Source: Burkholderia anthina (GTDB taxonomy: Bacteria > Pseudomonadota > Gammaproteobacteria > Burkholderiales > Burkholderiaceae). From it: a DNA stretch of 64,000 nt. Where the stretch lies: positions 310,001 through 374,000 of the forward strand of contig NZ_CM003769.1 of the NCBI RefSeq assembly GCF_001547525.1, in the 5' to 3' direction. Shown here one piece after another: positions 49,819-59,609 of this stretch (position 1 is its first letter; the number at the start of each line of letters is the position of its first letter). The notes under the pieces are model-generated. The model was not told the DNA's origin, made no database searches, and worked only from the letters and a program-made list of their open reading frames with translations. The position numbers and the translations under genes were made by a program.

Positions 49819-50467
49819 CTTGTGTTCCCTCGGTTCTCATGTGCTGGATGACACAACAGCGAACGCGGCGCCAGGCGCGGCGCGGACCTGCTCCGCTTGC
49901 GCCTGTCTCGCGACGCCTCGCTTCTCACTTCGTATCACTAATCAAAACTACGAACAGCGTTGCCCGACACGCTCGCCCCATATCGCGAGTGCGCGACCGA
50001 CCGCCGCGCATGCCCGTTCGGCACGATGCGCGATGGCGATCGCCGGTTATCGATTCACGGAAGTCGACATCGCCCGCCCGGCGGCGACACGGCGCACGAC
50101 GCGCCGCGAATCCGCACGCGCGCACACCGCCGCACCCGCCGAAGGGCGACTTCGAATCTCATTGGAAAAGCGTCGCTCGGACGCTGGACGAACGGATGCC
50201 GGCCCGCGTCGCGGGCGGCCCGTCATGTGTCATTCAGGCGGTGAAAGGCGCCATGCAGTCCCCGGATCTGACGCACGCGCCGCCGGATCGCCGACGCTGA
50301 CAGCCCGCACCGGATCGATCGACCCGGCGCGCTGACCTGCCATGCTTGTCGTATTCATGTTTTTCGTATCCGCCTGATTCGAAGAGCGCCGCGCGCGGCC
50401 CCCGGGATCGATACAGCGCCCGGCGGCTCACACGAAGTCGCTCACCCCTTTTCCGTCCGGCGGGCGA

Positions 50468-50498
50468 CCGGCTTTTCCGGATCTCCCGGAAAAGCCGG
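50468..50498. other. Perfect 13-bp inverted repeat
   Basis: CCGGCTTTTCCGG (50468-50480) and CCGGAAAAGCCGG (50486-50498) around ATCTC. It contains the TTTTCCGG core also found in the repeats at 50834-50870. It could be a terminator-like hairpin or a dimer operator. Confidence 0.7.
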
Positions 50499-50833
50499 CT
50501 ACTCACCGCACGGCCCCGGCATCGAATTAATCGATCGAATTTACTTGACGATTTTCTTCTCGCTCGACGCCTTGCACCCAGCCCAACCCGTCATTTCTCG
50601 ATTCGCGCTGTATGTCGAAAAATCTCGCCAATCATGACGTTTTCATTACCCTCGTGCCCGTTATTCTTTTGTTACCGACTTCCCAACATCCGGGAATGCC
50701 ATCATTCAATTCGCCATCGAATGTCGGCTGCCCTGAGAGCGACGGCGACAACAATCCTCACGGCGACCCGAAGCGGTGAAAGAACCGATTCCAGCCGCAC
50801 CGGGGCTAGTGTGCAGGCATTCGTCCAAACAAA

Positions 50834-50870
50834 CCTTTTCCGCAGCGGAAAAACCCTTTTCCGGAGCGGA
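50834..50870. repeat. 21-bp-spaced direct repeats, candidate operators
   Basis: CCTTTTCCGCAGCGGA (50834-50849) and CCTTTTCCGGAGCGGA (50855-50870) differ at one base and start 21 bases apart, two helical turns. The first is also part of the palindrome TTTTCCGCAGCGGAAAA. AraC-type proteins commonly bind direct repeats at this spacing, and the downstream response regulator has an AraC domain. Confidence 0.6.
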
Positions 50871-51295
50871 CGGCATTTACATTCATACAGATCTTCAGGA
50901 AACGCGATTTTCCAGAAACAGGAATATCGAGCCGATATCAACGAAAACTTAACCGGGATGACGAGAAACGAACGGATTCGATTTACGCCGACACAGCGAA
51001 TTTCGATATCTCGCGCGCGAATTCATCGTCCGGGCCACTCCGGCTCTTCAAATCATTAAATCGGAAATAAAGTCCGAAACCCGCGAAATCGGTTCGGCAC
51101 ATTTTTCCGCTCCGTTTTGTCCAGGGCGGACAACACCACCGCGCTGCCGCCACTACGCCCGTGCGACAAGCCCACACGCGCCGCACGGAATCCTCACAAT
51201 CGAGGTTGCCGTCGGCATATAATTTTTTGCAACAATCGTGCAGATAGCACTGCCCCCCGACCTGACAGGCCACTCCTTCCCACGCGTTCGCAACC

Positions 51296-52129
51296 ATGCC
51301 ATCCCGCCTGCCCAGTCCGGCATCGCCTCGCATCACGCCGGATCTCGCTGGCGCGCATATTCTCATCGTCGACGATCGGCCGAACGACCTGCGGCTCCTG
51401 ACCGAAATCCTGCGCACCGCGCAGTGCCGGATCAGCGTCGCGTTCGACGGACTGCAGGCCTATCACCGCGCGCAAGCGATCGCGCCCGATCTGATCCTGA
51501 TGGACGTGCGCATGCCGCGCATGGACGGTTTCGCCGCGAGCCGGCTGCTGGCGTCCACACCGTCCACGCAATCCATTCCGGTCATCATCCTGACGGCCGC
51601 GGGCGACCTCGAGGATCGGATCGCGGGGCTCGAAACGGGTGCGATCGACTACATCGTCAAGCCGTTCGAGCCGGCGGAAGTGATCGCGCGGGTTCGCAAT
51701 CACCTGAAGCGCGTGCGACGCAGCCAGCCGTTCGCGCACCTGCCCGAATTGCCCGACAACCCCGATGCGGCGCTCGTGCGCGCGGCGAGCGACGTGCTGC
51801 TGCGCAACCTGCGCCATCCGCCGGCGCTCGAGGATCTCGCGAAGCAGGTCGGTACGCACGAGAAGCGGCTGTCCCGCGTATTCCGCGATCATCTCGGCCA
51901 GACCGTATTCGAGTACCTGCGCGACACGCGCCTGCGCGCCGCGATGCACTTCCTGGCGGAAACGTCGATGGGGATCGGCGACATCGCCGAGGAAATCGGC
52001 TTTTCCACGCCCGGCAATTTCGCGACGGCGTTCCGCGAACGCTTCGGCATCACGCCGTCCGACTGGCGGCGCCAGCGCCACGCGGTCGACGCGCCGGCCG
52101 CACCGGCGGGGCGCCACGGCGATGCGTAG
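51296..52129 (+). CDS. Response regulator with receiver and AraC-type DNA-binding domain
   Basis: 277 residues. The receiver (about 20-140) shows HILIVDDRPNDLRLL, phospho-acceptor D70 in LILMDVRMPRMDGF, T100 and K122 in IVKPFEP. The AraC/XylS-type domain (about 165-265) has two helix-turn-helix motifs: LEDLAKQVGTHEKRLSRVFR and ELAETSMGIGDIAEEIGFS-like MGIGDIAEEIGFSTPGNFAT, ending AFRERFGITPSDWRRQR. It is an output of the kinase that overlaps its stop by 8 bases. The direct repeats about 450 bases upstream suit an AraC-type operator. The likely targets are itself and the divergent adhesin. Confidence 0.92.
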   Translation: MPSRLPSPASPRITPDLAGAHILIVDDRPNDLRLLTEILRTAQCRISVAFDGLQAYHRAQAIAPDLILMDVRMPRMDGFAASRLLASTPSTQSIPVIILTAAGDLEDRIAGLETGAIDYIVKPFEPAEVIARVRNHLKRVRRSQPFAHLPELPDNPDAALVRAASDVLLRNLRHPPALEDLAKQVGTHEKRLSRVFRDHLGQTVFEYLRDTRLRAAMHFLAETSMGIGDIAEEIGFSTPGNFATAFRERFGITPSDWRRQRHAVDAPAAPAGRHGDA

Positions 52130-54464
52130 GCAATACGCGGCATGGACGGCCGGATGTCGCGCGGTACTCCTGCTTCTTGCGGCGCTGGCCGTCACATGCG
52201 CGACGGCCCGCGCCGCGACGACGCCGAACGCCGCGGGACTCGAAGCCGTATCGGTTTTCGAGGACGCCGGCGGGACGCTGTCCGTCGACGCGGTCGCCGC
52301 CCGGCTCGCCGACCCGGCCCGCCATGCAGCCATGGCAACCGCGCCCTCGTTCAACGTGATGTTTTCGCGCTCGGCATGGTGGGTGCGCGCGACGCTGGTC
52401 AACCGCGACAGCGAGACGCGCCCGCTGGTGCTCGCGATTCGCGATGCGCGCGTCGACCGGGCCGACTTCTATGTCGCGCCGCACGGCCAATGGATGCTCG
52501 AGCGCAGCTTCCCGGCCGATCGCGGCGATGCGCGCGACGCGCCGTCGCGCTACCCGACCCTCGACGTCACGCTGCGCGCGGGCGAACGGCTCCCCGTGCT
52601 GATCCGCATCACGTCGCGCAAGGAAATGCGGCTCGCGCCGGTCGCGTTCACCCGCGACGCGTGGACCGCGCAGGAATTGCACGCGTCGATGTGGAACTTC
52701 GGCTTCTTCGGCGGGTTGCTCGCCCTCGTCTGGTGTGCGCTGCTGATCGGCTTTTTCTCGCGCAGCGGCGTGTTCCTCGTGCTGGCCGTGCTGACCCTGA
52801 ACACCGCGCTGTTCGAGGCCGCGTATCGCGGCTATCTCGCGATGGCCCTGTCGCCCGGCGCGCGCGAGTGGTCGACGCGCGGCGAAACGATCTTCGTGTA
52901 CCTGTCGGTCGCGTGCTTCATCGTGTTCATCCTGATGGTCGCGCATCGCGAGAAGGCGAGGATGCCGATGCGCGCGGTGTACGTGGTGTTTCTCGCGCTC
53001 GAATGCGCGGGGATCGCCGGCGCGGCGTTCGGCGATCTGGCGACCTTCGCCCGGTTCTGCCTGTGGCTGAACACCGTGCTCGCGGTCGTGAACATCAGCC
53101 TGGCGCTGACGCTTGTGATCCGGCGCACGCCGACGGCCCGCGTGATGTTGATCGCGGTGGCGTTCGCGACGTTCAACATGCTGATCCGCATGCTCGACGG
53201 CCGCGATGCGCTGCCGCCGCTGCTCTCGTGGATCCGGTCCGACGTCTTTCCGAACCCCGTCATCGCGATCATCGGGCTCGCGACGCACCTGCTGGTGCTG
53301 GCCGCCTGGATCCACCACGTGGGCCGGCAGCGCACCGAGGCGCGCAAGCGGCTCGAGCACTGGCAGCTCACCGAGCAGGACCGGCTGCGCGACGAAGTCG
53401 CGCGGCGCACGGTGGCGCTCAACGATGCATTGCAGCAGTCGCAGACGCACATGCAGCAGAAGATCGAGACGCTCGGCTATGTCAGCCACGACCTGCGCGC
53501 GCCGCTGTCGACGATCAACGGCTATGCGAAGCTGCTGCTGGAAGGCGCGACGCACGGCCAGGCGCGGCTGATCCGGTCGATCGACCGCAGCATCCGCTAC
53601 CAGCTCACGCTGATCGACGAATTGCTGGCGTTCACGAAGGCCGAACTCCAGCCGCTCGGCGTCGCGCCCGACCGCACCGATCTGCCCGGGCTGCTGGACG
53701 ACATCGGCCACTACGCGGTCGCGCTGTGCGCGCAGCAGGACAACCGGTTCGTCTACCAACCCGTCACGCCGCTGCCGCGCACGGTGCTGATCGACGGTAT
53801 CCGGCTGCAACAGGTGCTGCTGAACCTGTTGTCGAACGCATCGAAATTCACGCGCAACGGCACGGTCACGCTGTCGGTTCACGCGGCGCGCGAAGGCGAT
53901 GCATGGCGCCTGCTGTTCGAGGTGGCCGATACGGGCATCGGCATCGACATCGGCGCGACCGCCGACATCTTCCGCGCGTACCAGCAGGTGCAGGCCGTGA
54001 ACGGCGGCACCGGGCTCGGCCTGTTCATCGCGCAGCGCATCGTCGCCGCGATGGGCGGCGAGCTGGCCGTCGCGAGCCAGCCGGGCATCGGCACGACGTT
54101 CTCGTTCGCGGTCGTCGCGCCGGCCCTCGGCCATGCGCTCGCGCCGGCGTCGGGGCTCGTCAGGCGGTTCGATCCCGCCGACGAAGCGGCGCCGGCCAGC
54201 GCCGCGCCCGCGATGCGCAGCCCGCCCGCCGATGCGCTCGCGGAACTGATCGTGCTCGCCGGCGAAGGCCGGCTGACCGATATCGAGGAATGGCTCGGCC
54301 GGTATGTGGCCGAGCCGGATCATGCGCCGTTCGTGCAGGAAATGCGCGAGCACCTCGATGCGCTGGATCTGCACGCAATCGAAAAACTGGCCGGCTCGCT
54401 GAAGCGCACGCGCGTCGCGGATACGTCGTTCGACACCGAGGCGGACGCGACGGGGCCGGCCTGA
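52122..54464 (+). CDS. 7TMR-DISM sensor histidine kinase
   Basis: 780 residues from the ATG at 52122, which overlaps the regulator's TAG. A signal-like N-terminus (MRRQYAAWTAGCRAVLLLLA, about 1-32) precedes a periplasmic DISM extracellular domain (about 35-180, SFNVMFSRSAWWVRATLVNR, then LVLAIRDARVDRADFYVAPH). Seven membrane helices follow (about 195-400). After a linker come the H-box IETLGYVSHDLRAPLSTING (histidine near 455) and HATPase boxes VLLNLLSNASKFTRNG, VADTGIGIDI and GTGLGLFIAQRIVAAMGG. A short C-terminal tail (about 690-780) may be helical and regulatory. DISM kinases sense extracellular carbohydrates or related ligands in several cases. It pairs with the AraC-type regulator. Confidence 0.93.
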   Translation: MRRQYAAWTAGCRAVLLLLAALAVTCATARAATTPNAAGLEAVSVFEDAGGTLSVDAVAARLADPARHAAMATAPSFNVMFSRSAWWVRATLVNRDSETRPLVLAIRDARVDRADFYVAPHGQWMLERSFPADRGDARDAPSRYPTLDVTLRAGERLPVLIRITSRKEMRLAPVAFTRDAWTAQELHASMWNFGFFGGLLALVWCALLIGFFSRSGVFLVLAVLTLNTALFEAAYRGYLAMALSPGAREWSTRGETIFVYLSVACFIVFILMVAHREKARMPMRAVYVVFLALECAGIAGAAFGDLATFARFCLWLNTVLAVVNISLALTLVIRRTPTARVMLIAVAFATFNMLIRMLDGRDALPPLLSWIRSDVFPNPVIAIIGLATHLLVLAAWIHHVGRQRTEARKRLEHWQLTEQDRLRDEVARRTVALNDALQQSQTHMQQKIETLGYVSHDLRAPLSTINGYAKLLLEGATHGQARLIRSIDRSIRYQLTLIDELLAFTKAELQPLGVAPDRTDLPGLLDDIGHYAVALCAQQDNRFVYQPVTPLPRTVLIDGIRLQQVLLNLLSNASKFTRNGTVTLSVHAAREGDAWRLLFEVADTGIGIDIGATADIFRAYQQVQAVNGGTGLGLFIAQRIVAAMGGELAVASQPGIGTTFSFAVVAPALGHALAPASGLVRRFDPADEAAPASAAPAMRSPPADALAELIVLAGEGRLTDIEEWLGRYVAEPDHAPFVQEMREHLDALDLHAIEKLAGSLKRTRVADTSFDTEADATGPA

Positions 54465-54564
54465 CGGCGCGGGCGGCCATGCTCGCCGGCCGCGCATCGG
54501 CCACGCCCGTCGCCGGATCATCGCGCTTCATTTCGCACTCCCCGCACGAGGGTGGTCGAGCGCG

Positions 54565-55653
54565 CTACGACCGCCGCATCGTGGAGACCAGCGCGACGTC
54601 CTCTTCGGGCGGCGCCGGCCGCGCGGGCGCGGCATCGCGCGCCGGCCGCCGCGCGCCGAGCCCGGTGCCGCCGGTGCGCCGCCGCGTCGCGTGCCGCTCG
54701 ATGACCCGCTGCAGCACGCAGAACACGCACAGCAGCGCACCGATCACGATCCGCGTCCACCACGAACTCAGCGTGCCGTCGAACGTGATCAGCACCTGGA
54801 TCGTGCCGAGGATGCCGACCCCGAACACCGAACCGATCACGTAGCCCACGCCGCCCGTCAGCAGCGTGCCGCCGATCACGGTCGCGGCGATCGCGTCGAG
54901 CTCCATTCCCTGCGCCTGCAGCCCGTAGCCCGACAGCACGTACAGCGTGAACACCACGCCGCCGAGCGCCGAACAGAAGCCGCTCAGCGCATAGACGCCG
55001 ATCTTCGTGCGCGCGACCGGCAAGCCCATCAGCAGCGCCGAGCGTTCGTTGCCGCCGACCGCATACACGTTGCGGCCGAAGCGCGTGAAATGCGCGACGT
55101 AGATCGCGACGGCCAGCGTCGCGAGCGCGATCAGCGCACCGGCGCTCAGCGTGCCGCCGCCGACCGGCACGCTGATGCCCGCGATCGCATGGAACGCCGG
55201 CGCGTTGATCGTGATCGACTGCGTCGTGATCAGGAAGCACGCGCCGCGCGCGAGGAACATCCCGGCGAGCGTGACGATGAACGGCTGCAACCGGAAATAG
55301 TGGATCAGCGCGCCCATCGCCGCGCCATACAGCGCGCCGAACGCGAGCACCAGCGGCACGATCACCCACACGGGCCAGTGCAGCCGTTCGGCGCCGACCG
55401 CGCAGAAGATCGTTGTCAGCGCAACGACGGAGCCGACCGACAGGTCGATGCCGCCGGACACGATCACGAACGTCATGCCGATCGCGACGATCAACAGGAA
55501 CGCGTTGTCGACGAGCAGCCCGGTCAGCACCTGCATCGAGAAAAAGCCCGTGTACATCACGGACCCGAAGCCGAACAGCGCGACGAACAGCACGATCGTC
55601 ACGACGATCGGCAGCGTGCGCGGATCGGCGAGGCGGCCAAGGATACGGGTCAT
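54565..55653 (-). CDS. yjfF: Sugar ABC transporter permease (YjfF-like)
   Basis: 362 residues, BPD_transp_2 family inner-membrane permease with about eight to ten helices. Family marks: VIVSGGIDLSVGSVVALTTI, FGRNVYAVGGNERSALLMGL and AATVIGGTLLTGGVGYVIGS. The C-terminal 45 residues are a cytoplasmic, proline/arginine-rich tail absent from E. coli YjfF. The start overlaps the stop of the previous permease (ATGA). Last gene of the operon, converging on the sensor kinase with a 100-base gap. Expected substrate is galactofuranose-like sugar, by analogy with ytfQRT-yjfF. Confidence 0.88.
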   Translation of the reverse strand: MTRILGRLADPRTLPIVVTIVLFVALFGFGSVMYTGFFSMQVLTGLLVDNAFLLIVAIGMTFVIVSGGIDLSVGSVVALTTIFCAVGAERLHWPVWVIVPLVLAFGALYGAAMGALIHYFRLQPFIVTLAGMFLARGACFLITTQSITINAPAFHAIAGISVPVGGGTLSAGALIALATLAVAIYVAHFTRFGRNVYAVGGNERSALLMGLPVARTKIGVYALSGFCSALGGVVFTLYVLSGYGLQAQGMELDAIAATVIGGTLLTGGVGYVIGSVFGVGILGTIQVLITFDGTLSSWWTRIVIGALLCVFCVLQRVIERHATRRRTGGTGLGARRPARDAAPARPAPPEEDVALVSTMRRS

Positions 55654-56693
55654 CGCGGCGTCGCTCCGGTGGTGGTGGCGCGCGATCGCGCGAAAGGCAG
55701 CAGCCGCGACGCGTGCCGCACCAGCAGCGCGCGCGCCGCGTCCGACTGGATCAGCGTCACGACGATCACGACGACCGCCTTGACGACGAGCGTCGCCTCC
55801 GGCGGCACGCCGATCGAATAGGTCGTGTAGGTCAGCGTCTGGATGATCAGCGCGCCGAGCACCGAGCCCGCGAGGCTGAAACGGCCGCCGAGCAGCGACG
55901 TGCCGCCGAGCGTGACCGCGAGGATCGCGTCGAGCTCGAGCAGCAGCCCGGCGTTGTTGCCGTCGGCGCTGCGCACGTTCGAGCTCGCGAGAATGCCCGC
56001 GAGCGCCGACATCACGCCGGAGCACAGATACACGCCGAACACGATCGCGCCCGAGCGTAGCCCGACGAGCCGCGTCGCGACCGGGTTCACGCCAATCGCG
56101 CGAATGAACAGCCCGAGCGCCGTGCGGTTCACGAGCAACGCGATCGCGCCGATCGTCGCGACGGCGATCCACACCGCGCACGGCACGGTCGCGAGATAGC
56201 CGCCGCCGAGCGCGAGATAGCCGGGCGCGCCGATCGGGATGATCTGGCCGCCCGTCAGCAGTTGCGCGACGCCGCGCCCGGCCACCATCAGGATCAGCGT
56301 CGCGATGATCGGCTGCATCCCGACGAACGCGACGAGCAGCCCGTTCCACGCGCCGGCCAGCAGCCCGACGCCGAGCGCCGCGGCCAGCGCCGCGCCGACC
56401 CGCGACGGGTCCGCCTCGAGCACGGTCGCGGCCGCGGCGCCGGCGATCGCGACGATCGCGCCGACCGAGATGTCGATGCCGCGCGTCGCGATCACGAGCG
56501 TCATCCCGAGCGACACGATCACGAGCGGCGCCGCGCGATTCAGGATGTCGATCGGCGCGCCGAACAGGTGGCCGTCGAGCAGCACGATCGACAGGAAGCC
56601 CGGACGATGCGCGACGTCCAGCGCGAACAGCAGCGCGAGCGTCAGCACCGGCCACGCGAGCGGATGACGAAACAGCGTGCGCAAGCGCGTCAT
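55650..56693 (-). CDS. ytfT: Sugar ABC transporter permease (YtfT-like)
   Basis: 347 residues from the ATG at 56693, which overlaps the ATPase stop. It is the partner permease: VIVSLGMTLVIATRGIDISV, then LFIRAIGVNPVATRLVGLRS and AVTLGGTSLLGGRFSLAGSV. Both permeases form the membrane channel. The operon order SBP-ATPase-permease-permease matches the E. coli ytfQRT-yjfF operon. Confidence 0.9.
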   Translation of the reverse strand: MTRLRTLFRHPLAWPVLTLALLFALDVAHRPGFLSIVLLDGHLFGAPIDILNRAAPLVIVSLGMTLVIATRGIDISVGAIVAIAGAAAATVLEADPSRVGAALAAALGVGLLAGAWNGLLVAFVGMQPIIATLILMVAGRGVAQLLTGGQIIPIGAPGYLALGGGYLATVPCAVWIAVATIGAIALLVNRTALGLFIRAIGVNPVATRLVGLRSGAIVFGVYLCSGVMSALAGILASSNVRSADGNNAGLLLELDAILAVTLGGTSLLGGRFSLAGSVLGALIIQTLTYTTYSIGVPPEATLVVKAVVVIVVTLIQSDAARALLVRHASRLLPFARSRATTTGATPR

Positions 56694-58204
56694 GACTGAC
56701 CTCCCGCGATCAACCGGTAAACCTGCTCCTCGGACGCATCGGCGCCCGTCAATTCCGCGACCTTGCGCCGGTCGCGCAGCACCGCGATCCGGTGGCTCAC
56801 GCGCACGACCTCGCCGATCTCCGACGAGATGAACAGGATCGCCAGACCCTGCGCGCACAACGCCAGCACGCGCTCCATGATGTCGAACTTCGCGGCGACG
56901 TCGATGCCGCGCGTCGGCTCGTCGAGAATCAGCAGCTTCGGGTCCGTCGCGAGCCAGCGCGCGAGCAGCACCTTCTGCTGGTTGCCGCCCGACAGCAGCC
57001 CGATCGGCTGCTCCGCGTCGCGCGCCTTGATGCCGAGCCGCGCGATATACGTGTCGGCGATCTCGCGCTGGCGCGCCCGCCCGATCAGACGCCACCAGCC
57101 GCGCCGCGCCTGCAGCGCGAGCACGATGTTCTCGCGGATCGACAGCGCGGCGACGATGCCCTCCTTCTTGCGGTCTTCCGGGCAGTACGCGATGCCGTTG
57201 CGCACCGCGTCGTGCGGCGACGCGAGCCGCTTGCGCGCGCCGTCGATCTCGATCGCGCCGGTATCCGGGCGCGCCGCGGCGAACGCCAGTTGCGCGGTTT
57301 CGGTGCGGCCCGAGCCGAGCAGCCCGGCCAGCCCGACGATCTCGCCGGGGCGCACGTCGAGATCGAGCGCGCTCATCATCCCGCGCCGGCCGACCTGCCG
57401 CATCGACAGGAACGGCGCGGCGGCCGCGGCGTCACGCTCGACCGCCGCCGCGCCCGCCTGCAGCGTATCGGACATGCGTTCGCGGCCGGTCATCTTCGCG
57501 ACCAGCACGTCGACCGGCAGGTCGCGCGCGAGGTACTCGCCTTCGCGCTCGCCGTTGCGCATCACGGTGATCCGGTCGGACACCGCATAGGTCTGCTCGA
57601 GAAAATGCGTGACGAACAGGATCGCGATGCCGGACGCCTTCAGCCGGCGCAGCACGTCGAACAGCCGCGCGACCTCGCCGTCGTCGAGGCTCGAGGTCGG
57701 CTCGTCGAGAATCAGCACGCGTGCGTCGACCGACACCGCGCGCGCGATCGCGACCATCTGCTGCACGGCGATCGGATACGCGTCGAGCGAGCGCGTGACG
57801 TCGAGCGACAGGTCGAGTTCGGCGAGCGCCGCCCGCGCACGCGCATGAATCGCGTTCCAGTCGATCGCGCCGCGCCGCATCGGCTGCCGGCCCGCGAAGA
57901 TGTTCTCCGCGACCGACAGGTTCGCGCACAGGTTGACTTCCTGGTAGAGCGTCTGGATCCCGGCCGCCTCCGCCTCGCGCGGCGCGGCGAAATTCACCGG
58001 CGCGCCGCCGACGCGAATCTCGCCCGCATCGTGCGCATGCACGCCGGTGAGCACGTTGATCAGCGTCGACTTGCCCGCGCCGTTCTGGCCCATCAACGCG
58101 TGGATCTCACCCGGAAACAGCCGGAAATCGACGCGCTGCAGCGCGCTGACACCCGGAAACGACTTGTCGATGCCGATCATCTCGACCACCGGCGGACTCT
58201 GCAT
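56690..58204 (-). CDS. ytfR: Sugar ABC transporter ATP-binding protein (YtfR-like)
   Basis: 504 residues with two ABC domains as in RbsA/YtfR. Domain 1 (about 5-240): Walker A GQNGAGKST near 39-47, signature YPIAVQQMVAIARAVS and Walker B RVLILDEPTSSLD. Domain 2 (about 255-495): degenerate Walker A GLLGSGRTE, signature LLSGGNQQKVLLARWL and LLILDEPTRGID. Degenerate site in domain 2 is normal for sugar ATPases of this type. GGGAGGG lies 6 bases before the ATG at 58204. Confidence 0.93.
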   Translation of the reverse strand: MQSPPVVEMIGIDKSFPGVSALQRVDFRLFPGEIHALMGQNGAGKSTLINVLTGVHAHDAGEIRVGGAPVNFAAPREAEAAGIQTLYQEVNLCANLSVAENIFAGRQPMRRGAIDWNAIHARARAALAELDLSLDVTRSLDAYPIAVQQMVAIARAVSVDARVLILDEPTSSLDDGEVARLFDVLRRLKASGIAILFVTHFLEQTYAVSDRITVMRNGEREGEYLARDLPVDVLVAKMTGRERMSDTLQAGAAAVERDAAAAAPFLSMRQVGRRGMMSALDLDVRPGEIVGLAGLLGSGRTETAQLAFAAARPDTGAIEIDGARKRLASPHDAVRNGIAYCPEDRKKEGIVAALSIRENIVLALQARRGWWRLIGRARQREIADTYIARLGIKARDAEQPIGLLSGGNQQKVLLARWLATDPKLLILDEPTRGIDVAAKFDIMERVLALCAQGLAILFISSEIGEVVRVSHRIAVLRDRRKVAELTGADASEEQVYRLIAGGQS

Positions 58205-58264
58205 GCACCCTCCCTCGAAGCGTCGCCGGACGGCGGCCGCCAGGCCGCCGCCCGTGCGGACAGG

Positions 58265-59227
58265 TCAGTACTTCCGGGTCGGCAGCACCTGCGCCGCGAC
58301 GTTCATCGGGAACACCGTCTCGTTGGTCACGATGCGCTTGGGCACCGGCTTGCCGGCGACGACGTCCTTCACCGCGCTCATCAGTTGCGGCCCGAGCAGC
58401 GGGCTGCATTCGACGTCGACGTTGATCTTGCCCGCGATCATCGCCTGGAAGCCGCCCTTGGTCGCGTCGAACGACACGACGCTCACGTCCTTGCCGGGCT
58501 TGATCCCGGCTTCCTCCATCGCCTGGATCGCGCCGAGCGCCATGTCGTCGTTGTGCGCGTAGACGACGTTGATCTGCTTGCCGTAGGTCTTCGCGAACGC
58601 TTCCATCACCTGCTTGCCGCCGGCGAGCGTGAAGTCGCCGCTCTGCGAGGCGATCACCTTGAATTTCGGATTGTTCTTGATCACTTCGAGCAGGCCCGCG
58701 CGGCGATCGTTGGCCGGCGCGGAGCCGACCGTGCCCTGCAGCTCGACGATGTTGACCGGGCCCGGGTCGTTCTTGTAGCGCTCTTCCATCCAGTGGCCCG
58801 CGCGCCGCCCTTCCTCGAGGAAGTCGGAGCCGATCATCGTCACGAACAGCGACGGGTCCTTCACGTCGACCGCGCGATCGGTCAGGATCACCGGGATATG
58901 CGCGGCCTTCGCTTCGTTCAGCACGGGCTCCCAGCCCGATTCGACGACCGGCGAGAACGCGATCACGTCGACCTTCTGCGCGATGAACGAGCGGATCGCG
59001 CGAATCTGGTTCTCCTGCTTCTGCTGTGCGTCGGAAAACTTCAGGTTGATGCCGGCATCCTTCGCCGCGCTCTTCACCGACACGGTGTTCGCGGTGCGCC
59101 ATGCGCTTTCCGCGCCGACTTGCGAGAACCCGAGCGTGATCGGCTTTTGCTGCGCGTGCGCGCCGCCTGCCAGCACCGTCGCCGCGGCGACGATCGCGCC
59201 TGCCGCCAGCTTCCTGATGAATGTCAT
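58265..59227 (-). CDS. ytfQ: Periplasmic galactofuranose-type sugar-binding protein (YtfQ-like)
   Basis: 320 residues with a signal peptide (MTFIRKLAAGAIVAAATVLA, cleaved near AHA-QQK). The periplasmic-binding-protein-like I fold has ITLGFSQVGAESAWRTANTV, KFSDAQQKQENQIRAIRSFI and IAFSPVVESGWEPVLNEAKA, a set close to YtfQ, where the tryptophan and Asp/Arg pocket bind the furanose. The start has GGAGA 6 bases upstream. First gene of the four-gene operon; the promoter should lie in 59228-59609. Confidence 0.9.
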   Translation of the reverse strand: MTFIRKLAAGAIVAAATVLAGGAHAQQKPITLGFSQVGAESAWRTANTVSVKSAAKDAGINLKFSDAQQKQENQIRAIRSFIAQKVDVIAFSPVVESGWEPVLNEAKAAHIPVILTDRAVDVKDPSLFVTMIGSDFLEEGRRAGHWMEERYKNDPGPVNIVELQGTVGSAPANDRRAGLLEVIKNNPKFKVIASQSGDFTLAGGKQVMEAFAKTYGKQINVVYAHNDDMALGAIQAMEEAGIKPGKDVSVVSFDATKGGFQAMIAGKINVDVECSPLLGPQLMSAVKDVVAGKPVPKRIVTNETVFPMNVAAQVLPTRKY

Positions 59228-59609
59228 GGTCCGTCTCCGATGATGTCGTTGTGTGCCGCGGCGCTGTTGTGTTTCTGCGTGGCGCTGGCGCGGATCGGGC
59301 TGCGCCGGCCGGCGTGTCCGGCCGGCGCGGTATACATGCCCCGCATCAGTCTAGGAACAAGTCCGATAACCTTCCAATGAAATGTTGGATTGGGCCGATA
59401 TCGGAATCGGCATACGTATAAACACCTAACCGCGCTGGCCGCCCCGCGCGGGGCGGCGCACGGTTCTTGCTCCCTCGCCATGGCTGTTCGCACCCCATGC
59501 CGCACGCCCGCCCTTCACGCGAACCCAAGGAGACAAGCATGATCGCTGCACGTGAACGCGGGTCGCCGCGCACCGCCGCCGTCGCCGTCGCCGGCCGGCG
59601 CCCCGCGGC
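59228..59609. other. Divergent spacer between the sugar operon and the topoisomerase
   Basis: About 380 bases. An A+T-rich segment at 59350-59430 holds TCCAATGAAATGTTGGA and the palindromic CCGATATCGG/AATCGG run, candidate regulator sites for the sugar operon. No gene seen. Confidence 0.5.

Larger units (their letters stand above)
49819..51295. other. 1.5-kb gene-free region between the adhesin and its probable regulator
   Basis: No frame has convincing protein composition. The middle (about 50500-51120) is clearly more A+T-rich than the window average. It holds a hairpin at 50468-50498, direct palindromic repeats at 50834-50870 and a TTTTTCCGCTCCG relative near 51103. It probably contains the adhesin's promoter and long leader, and operator sites. 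Confidence 0.65.

Noticed and set aside
45805-49851. 1348-codon plus-strand frame opposite the adhesin
   Set aside because: Antisense shadow of repetitive adhesin DNA; low-complexity RADRDRRR-type composition.
54565-56655. Fused double permease of 696 residues
   Set aside because: The N-terminal half is an out-of-frame shadow of ytfT; the true permease starts at 55653 with an ATGA overlap.
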